A stretch of 64,000 nt of DNA from Nocardia sp. CY41. GTDB taxonomy: Bacteria > Actinomycetota > Actinomycetes > Mycobacteriales > Mycobacteriaceae. The stretch lies in the NCBI RefSeq assembly GCF_009829325.1, contig NZ_VUOS01000006.1, positions 1 through 64,000 of the forward strand, read 5' to 3'. Of the stretch, positions 38,818-48,141 are shown one piece after another; positions within the stretch are counted from its first letter, which is position 1, and each line of letters opens with the position of its first letter. The notes beneath the pieces were generated by a model. That model was not told the origin of the DNA, did not search any database, and worked only from the letters and a program-made list of their open reading frames with translations. A program made the position numbers and the translations under genes.

Positions 38818-39368
38818 TGCCAGGTTTCGACCGCGCCGAGCTCGACGAGATGATCCAGCGCTGGATCGTGGAGAACCAGCGCTGCGAGGAAAAGGGCGAC
38901 TGGAAGCCGCTCGCGCAGATGTACACCGAGGACGCCACCTACGGCTGGAACTACGGCCCCACCCAGGAGTTCATGGCCGTCGGGCGTGACGAGATCCGCG
39001 ACCTGGCCCTCGGCCAGGAGATGGCCGGGCTGGAGGGCTGGACCTACCCCTATCAGGAATTCGTGGTCGACGACCGCACCGGCAACGTCATCGGACTTTG
39101 GAAGCAGGTCAGCGAGGCCACACGTCCGGATGGGCGCAACTACTCGCCCGAGGGCATCGGCGGTAGCTGGTTCCGCTACGCGGGCGACTTCCAATGGTCC
39201 TGGCAGCGCGACTTCTTCGACTTCGGTAACGTCTCGGCGCTGTTCCTGGAGATGATCACGAACAAGGCGCTGACGCCGGGCATGCAGAAGCGCATCGAGC
39301 GCTCGGTCTCCGGTCAGCCGCTGCCCGGCTGGTATCGCGTCGGCGAGTCCCCCGTTCCGCTGTGGTGA
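38817..39368 (+). CDS. SnoaL/NTF2-like fold protein
   Basis: 183 aa, ATG overlapping the ferredoxin stop. Cone-shaped alpha+beta fold of the NTF2 superfamily: DEMIQRWIVENQRCEEKGDW, LAQMYTEDATYGWNYGPT, FMAVGRDEIRDLALG and FVVDDRTGNVIGLWKQ. It is longer than a minimal SnoaL domain, with a C-terminal helix segment (SALFLEMITNKALTPGMQKR). Relatives act as isomerases, hydratases or dehydratases of polycyclic substrates, and one lies near cyp51 in M. tuberculosis (Rv0760c, NTF2 fold), but no catalytic residue is certain here. Confidence 0.82.
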
Positions 39369-40624
39369 CCGACATGGCCGCACCACACAGCCGATTCGCC
39401 GACCTGGACCGGGAGACCCTGGCGGCGCTGGTTCCCGAGCTGCTCCTGTGCGGGCACCTCATCGACCGCTCCGGCATGGCCCATTCGATCGCCGCCTTCG
39501 GCCGCGAGGGCATGACCGCGATCGCCATCGAGGAGTGGCAGGTGGCCAGCCCGGTCTACACCCGGCGCATGCAGCGGGCGCTCGGCTTCTCCGGCGACGG
39601 CGTGGAGACCATCTTCAAAGGCCTGCAACTGGACATCGGCGCGCCACCGCAGTTCATGGATTTCCGTTTCCGGGTCGACGACCACCACCGCGGCGAGTTC
39701 TGGCTCGACCACTGCGGTGCGTTGGCCGACGTGGAACCGATGGGCGATGACTTCGTCGTGTCGATGTGCCACGACATCGAAGACCCGACCTTCGACGCGA
39801 CCGCGCTGGCCACCAACCCGCACGCCCAGGTCCGGCCGATCCACCGCCCGCCCCGCCGTCCGGCCGACCGCACGCCGGTGTGCGCGTGGACGGTCGTCAT
39901 CGATCCCGCTCACGTGCCGCCGCAGGTGCCGCCCAACGCCGACCTGGTCGCCGGGTCGGCGGCGGCCGGACTCGAGCTGGCCGATATCGACCGCGACGAC
40001 GAAGGACGGCCGGACTACTCCGGCCCGCTGCTCAGCGATGTGCGCTTCGCGGACTTCTCCCGCTCCGCGCTGGTCCGTCTCGCCGACGAGGTGTGCCTGC
40101 AACATCATCTGCTCACGCTCGGTTTCATGATCGCGGTGCGCGCCCGGGCGGACGCCGCCGCGGCGCTGGAGATCGGGCGCAAACAGTTCGCGGGGATCGC
40201 CGGGCTGACCAGTGAACGCTTGCGCAGTTGCCTCGGTCTCGGTGACGACGCCGCCGCGCTCGCGACGGTGCTGCGGTTGCATCCGGCGCTTAATCCGTTG
40301 GCTTACACAGGGATCGAGATCGACGAGTCCGGCGGTGCGGTCACGGTGACGTTCCCGGCCACGAGCGGCGCGCGCACCGACGGAACCTGGCCGTCGATGC
40401 TCGACCCCGAGCATCTAGAGCCGCTGAACACGCTGGTCCGCGGCGTGAACCCGCGCTTCTGCGCGGAAGTCGTCGCCGCGGGTGAGCAGGGTTGGCGCGC
40501 CGCCGTCACGCTCGGCGACGAACCGTTCCGGGAGGCGACGGAGGTCGCGCTGACCCGGTTCAGCACCGGCGCCGCCTTCACCTTCACCGACCGGGGGATA
40601 CCCCTGCCGCTCACCGTCGTGTGA
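39365..40624 (+). CDS. Conserved actinobacterial protein of unknown function
   Basis: 419 aa. GTG at 39365 overlaps the previous stop (GTGA); ATG at 39374 is an alternative. The protein is cytosolic, with no signal or membrane segment. Two halves can be made out: the N-terminal part with helix LIDRSGMAHSIAAFGREGMT and strands FMDFRFRVDDHHRGEFWLDH around a His-rich patch (MCHDIEDPTF), and a C-terminal part with LADEVCLQHHLLTLGFMIAV. The conserved acids and histidines (HH, DH, CHD) could bind metal or substrate. Its place inside the P450-ligase run implies a step in the same pathway. Confidence 0.75.
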   Translation: MTDMAAPHSRFADLDRETLAALVPELLLCGHLIDRSGMAHSIAAFGREGMTAIAIEEWQVASPVYTRRMQRALGFSGDGVETIFKGLQLDIGAPPQFMDFRFRVDDHHRGEFWLDHCGALADVEPMGDDFVVSMCHDIEDPTFDATALATNPHAQVRPIHRPPRRPADRTPVCAWTVVIDPAHVPPQVPPNADLVAGSAAAGLELADIDRDDEGRPDYSGPLLSDVRFADFSRSALVRLADEVCLQHHLLTLGFMIAVRARADAAAALEIGRKQFAGIAGLTSERLRSCLGLGDDAAALATVLRLHPALNPLAYTGIEIDESGGAVTVTFPATSGARTDGTWPSMLDPEHLEPLNTLVRGVNPRFCAEVVAAGEQGWRAAVTLGDEPFREATEVALTRFSTGAAFTFTDRGIPLPLTVV

Positions 40625-40648
40625 CCGCCCACCCAGAGATGGAACGAC

Positions 40649-42250
40649 ATGGCCAACAACTTCGCCGATCTCTTCGAGCACTCCGTGGACGCCATGCCCG
40701 AGCGGGTGGCGCTGATCCAGTCCGGCCGCCGGGTGACCTTCGGTGAACTCGACGCCCGCGCCAACCGCCTCGCGCACCATCTGGCGAGCGTCGGCGTCGC
40801 AGCGGGAACGCACGTGGGTTTCCAGATGCACAACAGCATCGAGACGATGGAGGCGCTCATCGCGTGCTTCAAGCTCGCCGCGGTGCCGATCAACATCAAC
40901 TACCGGTACGGCGTGGCGGAACTGGCCTACGTCTACGCCGACGCGGATCTCGAAGTGCTCGTGCACCATTCCTGTTACGCCGACGCGGTGCGCGAAGCCC
41001 GCGCGCGGACACCCGCGCTGCGGCACACGATCTGCGTCGCCGACGAAGACGGCCCCGCCACGGAGGGCTCAGGTTACGAGTCCGCCCTTGCCGGTCGGCC
41101 TGCCGATCGTCCGGCGGTCCACCGCAGCGCCGACGACCTGTTCATGATGTACACCGGCGGGACGACCGGGATGCCGAAAGGCGTCATGTGGCGGCAAGAG
41201 GACATGTGGCGGGTCCTCGGCGGCGGCATCGACTTCTACACCGGCGAACCGGTCGCCGACGAGTTCCAGCAGTCCCGTACCGGAGCCGGGATCGATCCGA
41301 GCAGGTGGCTGGTGCTGCCGCCGCTGATCCACGCCGCCGCCATGATGCCCACCTTCACCGCGCTGTGGTCGGGCAACACGGTGATCTTCGAGTCCCGCTT
41401 CGACGCCGCGCGCGTCTGGCGGACCGTCGCCGAGCAACGTCCTCAGGTCATGGTGATCACCGGCGACGCCATGGCCAGGCCGTTGCTCGAGGCGTACCAG
41501 CGCGCGCCGGTGGACGCCTCGTCCTTGCTCGCGATCGCTTCCGGCGCCGCGCTGCTGTCGCAACCGGTGAAGAACGCGCTGCTGGAGCAGTTTTCCTGGG
41601 CGGTCGTCTCGGATTCCATCGGATCGTCCGAAACGGGCTTCGGCGGCATCGGTTTCGCCCGGAAAGACGACGACCCCGCCCGCGGCCCCCGCGTGCAGAC
41701 CGGCCGCGGCGCGGTCGTCGTGGACGACGACGGCCGCCCCGTCGCGCCCGGATCGGAGGGCTGGCTGGCCAAGACCGGCAACGTGCCGATCGGCTACTAC
41801 AAGGACCCCGGGAAGACCGAGAAGTTGTTCAAGACCGTCGACGGCGTCCGCATGGTCGTCACCGACGACCGAGCCCGCGCCGAAACCGACGGCTCGATCA
41901 CGCTGCTCGGGCGCGGCAACATGGTGATCAACACCGGAGGCGAGAAGGTGTTCGTCGAAGAGGTCGAAAGCGTGGTGAAGACCCACGAATCGATCTACGA
42001 CGCGGTAGTGATCGGGGTGCCGCACGAACGCTGGGGTCATCAGGTCGCCGCCGTGGTGTCGCTGACCGGCCCCGGGCCGCTCGAGTTCGCCGACCTGCAC
42101 GCGCATGTTCGCAATTTTCTGGCCGGATACAAAGTGCCCAAACAGATCTGGGTGGCGGACGCCATCGTGCGCGCGCCCAGCGGCAAACCCGACTACCGGT
42201 GGGCCAAGCAGTATGTAGCCGGTCGAGGGCCCGACCACAAGGCGGACTGA
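40649..42250 (+). CDS. Acyl-CoA synthetase, FadD19/FadD17-like
   Basis: 533 aa, ATG 24 nt after the preceding gene. ANL ligase with the distinctive signature YTGGTTGMPKGVMWRQEDMW followed by a long insertion GIDFYTGEPVADE, which I associate with the FadD19/FadD17 steroid side-chain group. Other motifs are SIGSSETGFGG, GYYKDPGKTEKLFKTVDG, GRGNMVINTGGEKVFVEEVE and PSGKPDYRWAK (catalytic Lys). FadD19 activates sterol side-chain C26/C24 acids in mycobacteria and rhodococci. Together with the CYP125-like gene this supports a side-chain oxidation route. Assignment below family level is inference. Confidence 0.88.
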   Translation: MANNFADLFEHSVDAMPERVALIQSGRRVTFGELDARANRLAHHLASVGVAAGTHVGFQMHNSIETMEALIACFKLAAVPININYRYGVAELAYVYADADLEVLVHHSCYADAVREARARTPALRHTICVADEDGPATEGSGYESALAGRPADRPAVHRSADDLFMMYTGGTTGMPKGVMWRQEDMWRVLGGGIDFYTGEPVADEFQQSRTGAGIDPSRWLVLPPLIHAAAMMPTFTALWSGNTVIFESRFDAARVWRTVAEQRPQVMVITGDAMARPLLEAYQRAPVDASSLLAIASGAALLSQPVKNALLEQFSWAVVSDSIGSSETGFGGIGFARKDDDPARGPRVQTGRGAVVVDDDGRPVAPGSEGWLAKTGNVPIGYYKDPGKTEKLFKTVDGVRMVVTDDRARAETDGSITLLGRGNMVINTGGEKVFVEEVESVVKTHESIYDAVVIGVPHERWGHQVAAVVSLTGPGPLEFADLHAHVRNFLAGYKVPKQIWVADAIVRAPSGKPDYRWAKQYVAGRGPDHKAD

Positions 42251-42251
42251 C

Positions 42252-43367
42252 ATGATCCGGGTGATCCAATGGGCGACCGGCGGGGTCGGACGGGCCGCCA
42301 TCGAGGGCATTCTCGACCATCCCGAGCTGGAACTGGCCGGAGCCTGGGTGCACAGCGCGGACAAGGACGGCATGGATCTGGGCGAGCTGATCGGACGCCC
42401 GCCGATCGGGGTGCGCGCGACCACCGACGCCGACCGTCTGCTCGCCACACCGGCCGACTGCGTGCTGTACAGCCCTTTCCTGGCCGACACCGAGACGGTG
42501 CGCGCCATCCTGCGCTCCGGCAAGAACATCGTCACCCCGCTGAGCTGGTTCCATCCGCGCCCCGCGGAGCGGCAGCGATACGACGAGCTGTGCCGCGCCG
42601 CCGGAGTGACATTGCACGGCACCGGAATACATCCCGGTGGCATCACCGAGAAGATCCCGCTGGTGGTGTCGGCGCTGTCGGGGCGGATCACCGCGGTCCG
42701 CGCCGAAGAGTTCTCCGACATCCGCACCTACGGCGCGCCCGAGGTGGTCCGGGACTGGATGCTGTTCGGCGCGACGCCGGAGCAGGCCGCGGCCAGCGTC
42801 ATGGCCGACGTGCTCGCGGGCGGCTACGGCCAGTCGGTCCGGATGATCGCCGAAGCGCTGGGCATCGCGCTCGACGAACAGGTGCGGGTGACGCACGAGA
42901 CCGCGGTGGCCACCGCGCCGATCGATTCGCCGATCGGCCCGATCGCGCCGGGACGCGTCGCGGCCCAGCGCTTCCGCTGGCAGGGGACCGTCCGCGGCAC
43001 GCCGGTGATCACGGCCGCGGTGAACTGGTTCATGGGCACCGAGGACCTGGATCCGCCATGGACCTTCGGGCCGGCGGGGGAGCGCTACGAGGTCGAGATC
43101 GTCGGTGATCCCGGTGCGACGGTGACGTTCACCGGCATGCACGCGCACAGCGCCGCCGCCGGTCTGGTACGCAACCCCGGCATCGTCGCCACGGCCATGC
43201 ACTGCGTGAATTCGATTCCCTACGTGGTCGCCGCCCCGCCGGGTGTGCGGACCTATCTCGAACTGCCGCTCGTGGCGGGGCGCGCCGCCGCCTCGTTGCG
43301 CGGGGCCGCCTGCGACGGGTCCGCGGCGGCCGAACCCGACGCCGCGCGGCGAACTCCGCTGCGTTGA
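42252..43367 (+). CDS. NAD(P)-dependent dehydrogenase, DapB/2,4-diaminopentanoate dehydrogenase-like
   Basis: 371 aa, ATG 1 nt after the ligase stop. The Rossmann N-terminus is MIRVIQWATGGVGRAAIEGI; the central region has VLYSPFLADTETVRAILRSG, KNIVTPLSWFHP and GTGIHPGGITEKIPLVVSAL, as in the actinobacterial dihydrodipicolinate-reductase-like family that is common in lipid and steroid gene clusters. The C-terminal 20 residues (GSAAAEPDAARRTPLR) are low complexity. The reaction is unknown; an oxidoreduction of a pathway ketone, aldehyde or amine is possible. Confidence 0.85.
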   Translation: MIRVIQWATGGVGRAAIEGILDHPELELAGAWVHSADKDGMDLGELIGRPPIGVRATTDADRLLATPADCVLYSPFLADTETVRAILRSGKNIVTPLSWFHPRPAERQRYDELCRAAGVTLHGTGIHPGGITEKIPLVVSALSGRITAVRAEEFSDIRTYGAPEVVRDWMLFGATPEQAAASVMADVLAGGYGQSVRMIAEALGIALDEQVRVTHETAVATAPIDSPIGPIAPGRVAAQRFRWQGTVRGTPVITAAVNWFMGTEDLDPPWTFGPAGERYEVEIVGDPGATVTFTGMHAHSAAAGLVRNPGIVATAMHCVNSIPYVVAAPPGVRTYLELPLVAGRAAASLRGAACDGSAAAEPDAARRTPLR

Positions 43368-43398
43368 CCGGCGTGCTCGTTTCATCCAGGAGGTAGCA

Positions 43399-44625
43399 AT
43401 GGCAGCACCGGCATTACCGGTCGGGTGGGACTTCACCGACCCGGCGCTGTGGGAGAACCGCAGTCCCGTCGAGGAATTCGCGCAGCTGCGCCGGACCGCC
43501 CCGGTGTGGTGGAACGCGCAGTCCGACGAGTCCTCCGGCGGGTTCCGCGACGGCGGCTACTGGGTGGTCAGCAAGCTCGCCGACATCAAGGAGATCTCGA
43601 AGCATCCGGAGCTGTTCTCCTCCGAGCGCAAAGGGGCCATCATCCGCCTGCCCGGCGACATCACGCCGGAGCAGATGGCGCTCACCGGCGCCTTGCTGGT
43701 GAACATGGATCCGCCCAAGCACGCCAAGATCCGGCGGATCATCTCCAAGGGCTTCACCCCGCGCGCGGTGGAGAGCCTGCGCGCCGCGCTGACCGAACGC
43801 GCCGCGCGGATCGTGCACGAGGCCAGGAAGTCCGGCAGCGGCGACTTCGTCGAACAGGTCGCCTGTGAACTGCCGTTGCAGGCGATCGCCGAACTGATCG
43901 GCGTGCCGCAGGCGGATCGGCGCAAGCTGTTCGACTGGTCCAACCAGATGCTCAACTACGACGATCCCGAATACGGCGATCCCGCCATGGCCTCCACGGA
44001 GATCCTCGGCTACGCCTGGAACATGGCCGAGCAGCGGCGCGCCTGCCCGGTGGGGGACATCGTGAGCGAGCTGGTGCACGCCGACGTGGACGGTGAAGCG
44101 CTCGGCTCGGACGAGTTCGGCTTCTTCGTCATCCTGCTCGCCGTGGCGGGCAACGAAACCACGCGCAACGCCATCACTCACGGGATGAAGGCGTTCGTCG
44201 ATCATCCCGAGCAGTGGGAGATCTACCGGCAGCAGCGCCCGCGCACCGCACCCGACGAGATCGTCCGGTGGGCCACCCCGGTGACCGCCTTCCAGCGCAC
44301 CGCGACGCAAGATCTTGAACTCGGCGGGCAGCACATCCGGCAAGGTCAGCGGCTCGGATTGTTCTACAGCTCGGCGAATTTCGACGAGGAGGGCTTCACG
44401 GATCCGTTCACGTTCGACGTGCTGCGCGATCCGAATCCGCATGTGGGCTTCGGGGGCACCGGCGCTCACTATTGCGTGGGCGCGAACCTGGCGCGACTGG
44501 AGATCGATCTGATGTTCGACGCCATCGCCGACGCGATGCCCGATCTGCGGGAAGTCGCCGAGCCCGTGCGGCTGCGGTCCGGGTGGATCAATGGCATCAA
44601 GAGCTGGCGCGTGCGCTACGAGTAG
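43399..44625 (+). CDS. Cytochrome P450, CYP125-like (sterol C26-monooxygenase type)
   Basis: 408 aa, ATG at 43399 with CAGGAGGTAGC upstream. It closely follows the CYP125 pattern as remembered: LLAVAGNETTRNAITHGMKA, DEIVRWATPVTAFQRTA, FYSSANFDEEGFTDPFTF, NPHVGFGGTGAHYCVGANLA with heme Cys359, and RLRSGWINGIKSW. CYP125 oxidises the terminal methyl of cholesterol and related sterols to the C26 alcohol and acid, starting side-chain degradation. The usual neighbours of cyp125 in the kstR regulon are absent, so this may be a paralogue for another sterol. Last gene of the run; a terminator follows. Confidence 0.92.
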   Translation: MAAPALPVGWDFTDPALWENRSPVEEFAQLRRTAPVWWNAQSDESSGGFRDGGYWVVSKLADIKEISKHPELFSSERKGAIIRLPGDITPEQMALTGALLVNMDPPKHAKIRRIISKGFTPRAVESLRAALTERAARIVHEARKSGSGDFVEQVACELPLQAIAELIGVPQADRRKLFDWSNQMLNYDDPEYGDPAMASTEILGYAWNMAEQRRACPVGDIVSELVHADVDGEALGSDEFGFFVILLAVAGNETTRNAITHGMKAFVDHPEQWEIYRQQRPRTAPDEIVRWATPVTAFQRTATQDLELGGQHIRQGQRLGLFYSSANFDEEGFTDPFTFDVLRDPNPHVGFGGTGAHYCVGANLARLEIDLMFDAIADAMPDLREVAEPVRLRSGWINGIKSWRVRYE

Positions 44626-44635
44626 ATCCGTGCGG

Positions 44636-44658
44636 GCTCCCCGTCACCGACGGGGAGC
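44636..44658 (+). terminator. Terminator hairpin after the P450 operon
   Basis: Perfect 10-bp inverted repeat GCTCCCCGTC, loop ACC, GACGGGGAGC, 10 nt after the stop of the CYP125-like gene and 22 nt before the end of the convergent cyp51 gene. Confidence 0.8.
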
Positions 44659-44680
44659 TCTCGCGTGCCCGGCCGCGCCG

Positions 44681-46045
44681 TCAGCCGTTGTCGTCCCTGC
44701 GGCGCCTGCGATAGCGGACGGTGCAGGGCTGGGCGAGCTGCACGACCATCTTGGAGTGATCGTTGCGGTAGCTGTCGGACGGCTGGGTCATCTCGAACTC
44801 CCAGTCCCGCAACAGCAACGAGAAGATCGCCTTCAGCTGCATCAGCGCGAACGCCGCGCCGACGCAGCGGTGGCGGCCCGCGCCGAACGGAATCCAGGTC
44901 CAGCGGTTGACCAGGTCGGCCTGGTTGGGATCGATGTAGCGGCCCGGATCGAACGCGTCCGGATCGGGGAAGTCCTCCGGGATCCGGTTCGAGATCGCGG
45001 GAGTGGCGGCGACATGGTCACCCGCCTCGATCCGATGGCCGCAGACGTCGAATTCGCCGCGCGCCACCCGCATCAGGATGATCAGCGGCGGGTGCAGGCG
45101 CAGCGTCTCCTTGAGCACGGATTCCAGCACCGGTATCTGGCGCAGCGCGCCGAAGCTGATGTCCGAGCCGTCGGCGTAGAGCTCGTCGAGTTCGGCGACC
45201 ACGCGGCCGAGCACCTCGGGGTGGCGCAGCAGTTCGATGATCGTCCAGGCCGCCGTGCCGGAGGTGGTGTGATGACCGGCGAACATCATGGAGATGAAGA
45301 TGCCGGTGATCTCGCCGGCGCTGAAACGCGGTGCGCCGTCGTCGCCCGGGATCGAGATGAGCACGTCGAGCATGTCCCGGTCGTCCTTGCCGGTGGGCGG
45401 GTCGGCGGCCCGGCGATCCATGATCGCCTGAACCAGCTCGACCAGCTCGGCTCGCGCCTGGTCGCGGCGGCGGAAGCTCTCGATCGGGGCGTACGGGTCG
45501 ACGTAGGCCAGGGCGTCGGTGCCGCGTTCCAGGTCGTGGTACAGGTGGGCGAAGCGGTCGTCGAGGTCGTTGCGGAATTTCACGCCGATCAGGCAGGCCG
45601 AGGAGGTGTAGATGGTCAGCTCGGCGAAGAAGTCGAGCAGGTCGATCTCGCCTTCGTCACCCCAGCGCGCGAGCATCCGCTCGACCTCGCGGGCGATGGT
45701 CTCGGCGTGCCCGCGCATATGCTCGGCGCGCAGCGCCTGGTTGTGCAGCATCTCCTTGCGGCGTTCCGGGCTGGCGTCGAAGACGACGCCCTCGCCGAAG
45801 ATCGGCTTCATGAAGGGGTAGGCGGCAGCCTGGTCGAGATCGTCGTCGCCGGAGCGGAAGAAGAATTCGTTGGCCTCCGCGCCGGACAGCAGGATGACCT
45901 GGCGCCCGGCCAGGTCGAACGAGCCGACGTCGCCGCACTCCGCGCGGACCCGGCGCATGAGCCCGATCGGGTCGACGCGGAACTCCTCCAGATGACCGTG
46001 CTCGTGGTCGCCTCCGGATACCCGCCGTGGTTTCACCAGAGTCAT
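44681..46045 (-). CDS. cyp51: Sterol 14-alpha-demethylase CYP51
   Basis: 454 aa from the ATG at 46045 (GGAAGGA upstream). The sequence is unmistakably bacterial CYP51: HGHLEEFRVDPIGLMRRVRA, GDDDLDQAAAYPFMKPIFGE, DASPERRKEMLHNQALR, SMMFAGHHTTSGTAAW, KETLRLHPPLIILMRVARGE, and the heme loop IPFGAGRHRCVGAAFALMQ with Cys394, the same position as in M. tuberculosis CYP51 (Rv0764c). It removes the 14-alpha-methyl of lanosterol, 24-methylene-dihydrolanosterol or obtusifoliol. The native role in actinobacteria is not settled because they do not make sterols; use on imported sterols is plausible. Promoter region shared with the orphan mce gene and carrying operator D. Confidence 0.96.
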   Translation of the reverse strand: MTLVKPRRVSGGDHEHGHLEEFRVDPIGLMRRVRAECGDVGSFDLAGRQVILLSGAEANEFFFRSGDDDLDQAAAYPFMKPIFGEGVVFDASPERRKEMLHNQALRAEHMRGHAETIAREVERMLARWGDEGEIDLLDFFAELTIYTSSACLIGVKFRNDLDDRFAHLYHDLERGTDALAYVDPYAPIESFRRRDQARAELVELVQAIMDRRAADPPTGKDDRDMLDVLISIPGDDGAPRFSAGEITGIFISMMFAGHHTTSGTAAWTIIELLRHPEVLGRVVAELDELYADGSDISFGALRQIPVLESVLKETLRLHPPLIILMRVARGEFDVCGHRIEAGDHVAATPAISNRIPEDFPDPDAFDPGRYIDPNQADLVNRWTWIPFGAGRHRCVGAAFALMQLKAIFSLLLRDWEFEMTQPSDSYRNDHSKMVVQLAQPCTVRYRRRRRDDNG

Positions 46046-46081
46046 TGGAAATCCTTCCCCAGATAAGTGTCCAAGTTTTAT

Positions 46082-46101
46082 GATGGACACGTGTCTGGAC
46101 A
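46082..46101 (-). promoter_or_regulatory. Operator-like site D between cyp51 and the orphan mce gene
   Basis: On the minus strand TGTCCAGACACGTGTCCATC, with TGTCC repeated 12 bp apart as in sites A-C. It lies 37 bp upstream of the cyp51 ATG and 100 bp upstream of the divergent mce start, so it could control both. Confidence 0.65.
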
Positions 46102-46200
46102 GTACTACGGTTAGCGAGCGTCCGGCAAGACGCGGCCGACGGCCGTCGTCGCGCCCGCCGGACGCCGTAGCCGCGGGATGCGTGATCGGTGGATTCGACG

Positions 46201-47400
46201 ATGAATTTCGGCAGGCAGACGATGCTGGTGACGTGGCGGCTCCTGCGGTTGAAGATCGCGGGCGCGGTGCTGATCCTGCTCGTCACCGCGGTCGTGGTGG
46301 TCGCGGTGACGATGTACGCCGGGCGTTTTCGGGCGACGGTGCCCCTTACCGTCGAGACGCCGCGCACGGGACTGGTGCTCGACGCCGATGCCGAGGTGCG
46401 CATGCGGGGCGTCGAACTCGGCAGGGTGGACGCCGTGGAATTCCACGGTGACCGGGCGCGGCTGCGCCTCGCGCTCGATCCCGGGCTGCTGCGGCTGGTG
46501 CCGGCCAACGCGACGGTGGACATCCGCTCCACCACCGTATTCGGCGCGAAGTACGTGAATTTCGTCGTGCCGAGCATTCCTTCGCCGACTCCCATGCGCC
46601 CCGGATCGACGATCCGGGCGGAATCGGTGACGGTGGAATTCAATACGCTGTTCCAGCGTCTGAGCGACATCCTGGCGAAGGTCGAACCGGGCAAGCTCAA
46701 CGCCACCCTGGCCGCGTTGGGCGCCGCCCTGCAGGGACGCGGCGACCGCCTGGGCGATCTGCTCGCGCGCGCGGACGACTACCTGCGGCAGATCAACCCG
46801 AGCCTGCCCGCGCTGCGGCGTGATCTCTCCGCCGCCGGGCACGTCACCGGACTCTACGCCGACACCGCCCCCGATCTGCTGCGCACGGCGGACAACGCGA
46901 CCGCGACCGGCCGGACGGTCGCCCAGGACGCGGAAGATCTGGACGCCGTGCTGCTCACCCTCATCGGTCTGGCCGACACCACCCGCTCGACGCTCACGGA
47001 CAACGAGCGAGAGCTCACGGCGGTGCCGGCGATCCTGCGACCGGCCGCTTCGCTGCTCGACACGTATTCACCTGTGCTGCACTGCGTCGTGGTCGGCATC
47101 GCGAAAGCACTTCCCGCGGCCGAGGCCATCATCGGCGGCAACAAACCCGGGGCCATCTTCAACGCGAGTTTCATGTACGGGGCACAGCCCTACAAATTTC
47201 CGGACGACCTGCCCAAAGTGAACGCGACCGGAGGGCCGCGCTGCGACGGGATTCTCGACCGAGTTCCGGACAGTCACGCCCGCTATGTGGTCACCGATAC
47301 CAACGAGGGCGCGCCGTTCACCCCGTCCACCACCGTCACGCCCAACCCGCCCAAAGTCTTTCAGATCCTCTTCGCCGGAATGCCCGGCGTGCCGCGCTAG
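46201..47400 (+). CDS. Orphan Mce family (MlaD-domain) protein
   Basis: 399 aa from the ATG at 46201; a GTG at 46189 is possible. The N-terminal membrane anchor (IAGAVLILLVTAVVVVAVTM, residues about 20-40) is followed by the MCE/MlaD domain (PLTVETPRTGLVLDADAEVR, RGVELGRVDAVEF, IRSTTVFGAKYVNF) and a long helical region (EFNTLFQRLSDILAKVEPGK). Actinobacterial Mce proteins normally come as six genes with two YrbE permeases and import lipids or cholesterol (Mce4). Here a single one stands alone, opposite cyp51. It may complement another Mce complex. Its stop overlaps that of aztA. Confidence 0.9.
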   Translation: MNFGRQTMLVTWRLLRLKIAGAVLILLVTAVVVVAVTMYAGRFRATVPLTVETPRTGLVLDADAEVRMRGVELGRVDAVEFHGDRARLRLALDPGLLRLVPANATVDIRSTTVFGAKYVNFVVPSIPSPTPMRPGSTIRAESVTVEFNTLFQRLSDILAKVEPGKLNATLAALGAALQGRGDRLGDLLARADDYLRQINPSLPALRRDLSAAGHVTGLYADTAPDLLRTADNATATGRTVAQDAEDLDAVLLTLIGLADTTRSTLTDNERELTAVPAILRPAASLLDTYSPVLHCVVVGIAKALPAAEAIIGGNKPGAIFNASFMYGAQPYKFPDDLPKVNATGGPRCDGILDRVPDSHARYVVTDTNEGAPFTPSTTVTPNPPKVFQILFAGMPGVPR

Positions 47401-48083
47401 TCGACCGTTTCGGGGAGGTTTCCGCGCAGGACGGTGTGCGGATCGCCCTCGCAGGCGACTCGGCCGTCTCGCAGCAGCAGGCAGTGGTCGGCGCGCAGGG
47501 CGTCCTCGCGGCTGTGCGTCGCGTGGACGACCGTCACGCCCTGCGTCCCGACGTGGCGGATCGCCTCGGCGATCTCCTGCCGGGCAGTGGAGTCCAGGCC
47601 GGTGGCCGGCTCATCCAGCAGGAGCAAGTCGGACTCCTGCGCGAGTGCACGTGCGAGCAGCGCGCGTTGACGCTGACCCCCGGAGAGGGTGTCGAGCCTG
47701 CGCTCGGCCAGGTCGGCGATGGCCATCCGGTCCAGGCACGCGCGCACGACGGCGCGATCCTGCCGGGTCAGGCGCCGCCATGCGCCGCGGTGCGCCCAGC
47801 GTCCCATGGTGACCGTCTCGCGGACGGTGATCGGCAAGGTCGCGGGAACGGCGCTGTGTTGCACGACGTACGCCGGCCGCCGCAGATGTTCCCGGCGAAC
47901 GGTGCCCCCGGTGGGCGTGATGACTCCGGCCAAGACGCCGAGCAGGGTGGATTTGCCGGAACCATTGGGTCCGACGAGGGCGGTCACTCGCCCGGCCGGG
48001 ATCGCGGCGCTGAACGCGCGCAGCACCGGACGTCCTCGATAACCGGCCGTCACCTCGGCGACGTCGACAGCGGGCGGCGGCAT
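47397..48083 (-). CDS. aztA: Zinc ABC transporter ATP-binding protein AztA
   Basis: 228 aa, ATG at 48083 with CGGAG upstream. ABC ATPase: Walker A GPNGSGKSTLLGVLAG, Q-loop YVVQHS, signature LDTLSGGQRQRALLARAL, Walker B LLLLDEPATGLD and the H-loop THSREDAL. It is divergent from the aztB permease gene with the Zur box between them, which together with the downstream aztC and aztD makes the AztABCD type of zinc importer. Energises zinc uptake across the cytoplasmic membrane. It overlaps the 3' end of the convergent mce gene (shared CTAG). Confidence 0.9.
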   Translation of the reverse strand: MPPPAVDVAEVTAGYRGRPVLRAFSAAIPAGRVTALVGPNGSGKSTLLGVLAGVITPTGGTVRREHLRRPAYVVQHSAVPATLPITVRETVTMGRWAHRGAWRRLTRQDRAVVRACLDRMAIADLAERRLDTLSGGQRQRALLARALAQESDLLLLDEPATGLDSTARQEIAEAIRHVGTQGVTVVHATHSREDALRADHCLLLRDGRVACEGDPHTVLRGNLPETVD

Positions 48084-48109
48084 GTGCGGCTCCGATCAAC
48101 TCATTGAAA

Positions 48110-48124
48110 TGAAAACCGTTATCA
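48110..48124. promoter_or_regulatory. Zur box
   Basis: TGAAAACCGTTATCA, a 7-1-7 near-palindrome that matches the actinobacterial Zur operator pattern (TGAAAATCATTTTCA-like). It lies between the divergent aztA and aztB starts. A TAGAGT (48128-48133) just right of it could be the -10 of a leaderless aztB transcript starting at 48142, so Zur binding would block both promoters. Confidence 0.7.
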
Positions 48125-48141
48125 TTGTAGAGTGCTGGCTC

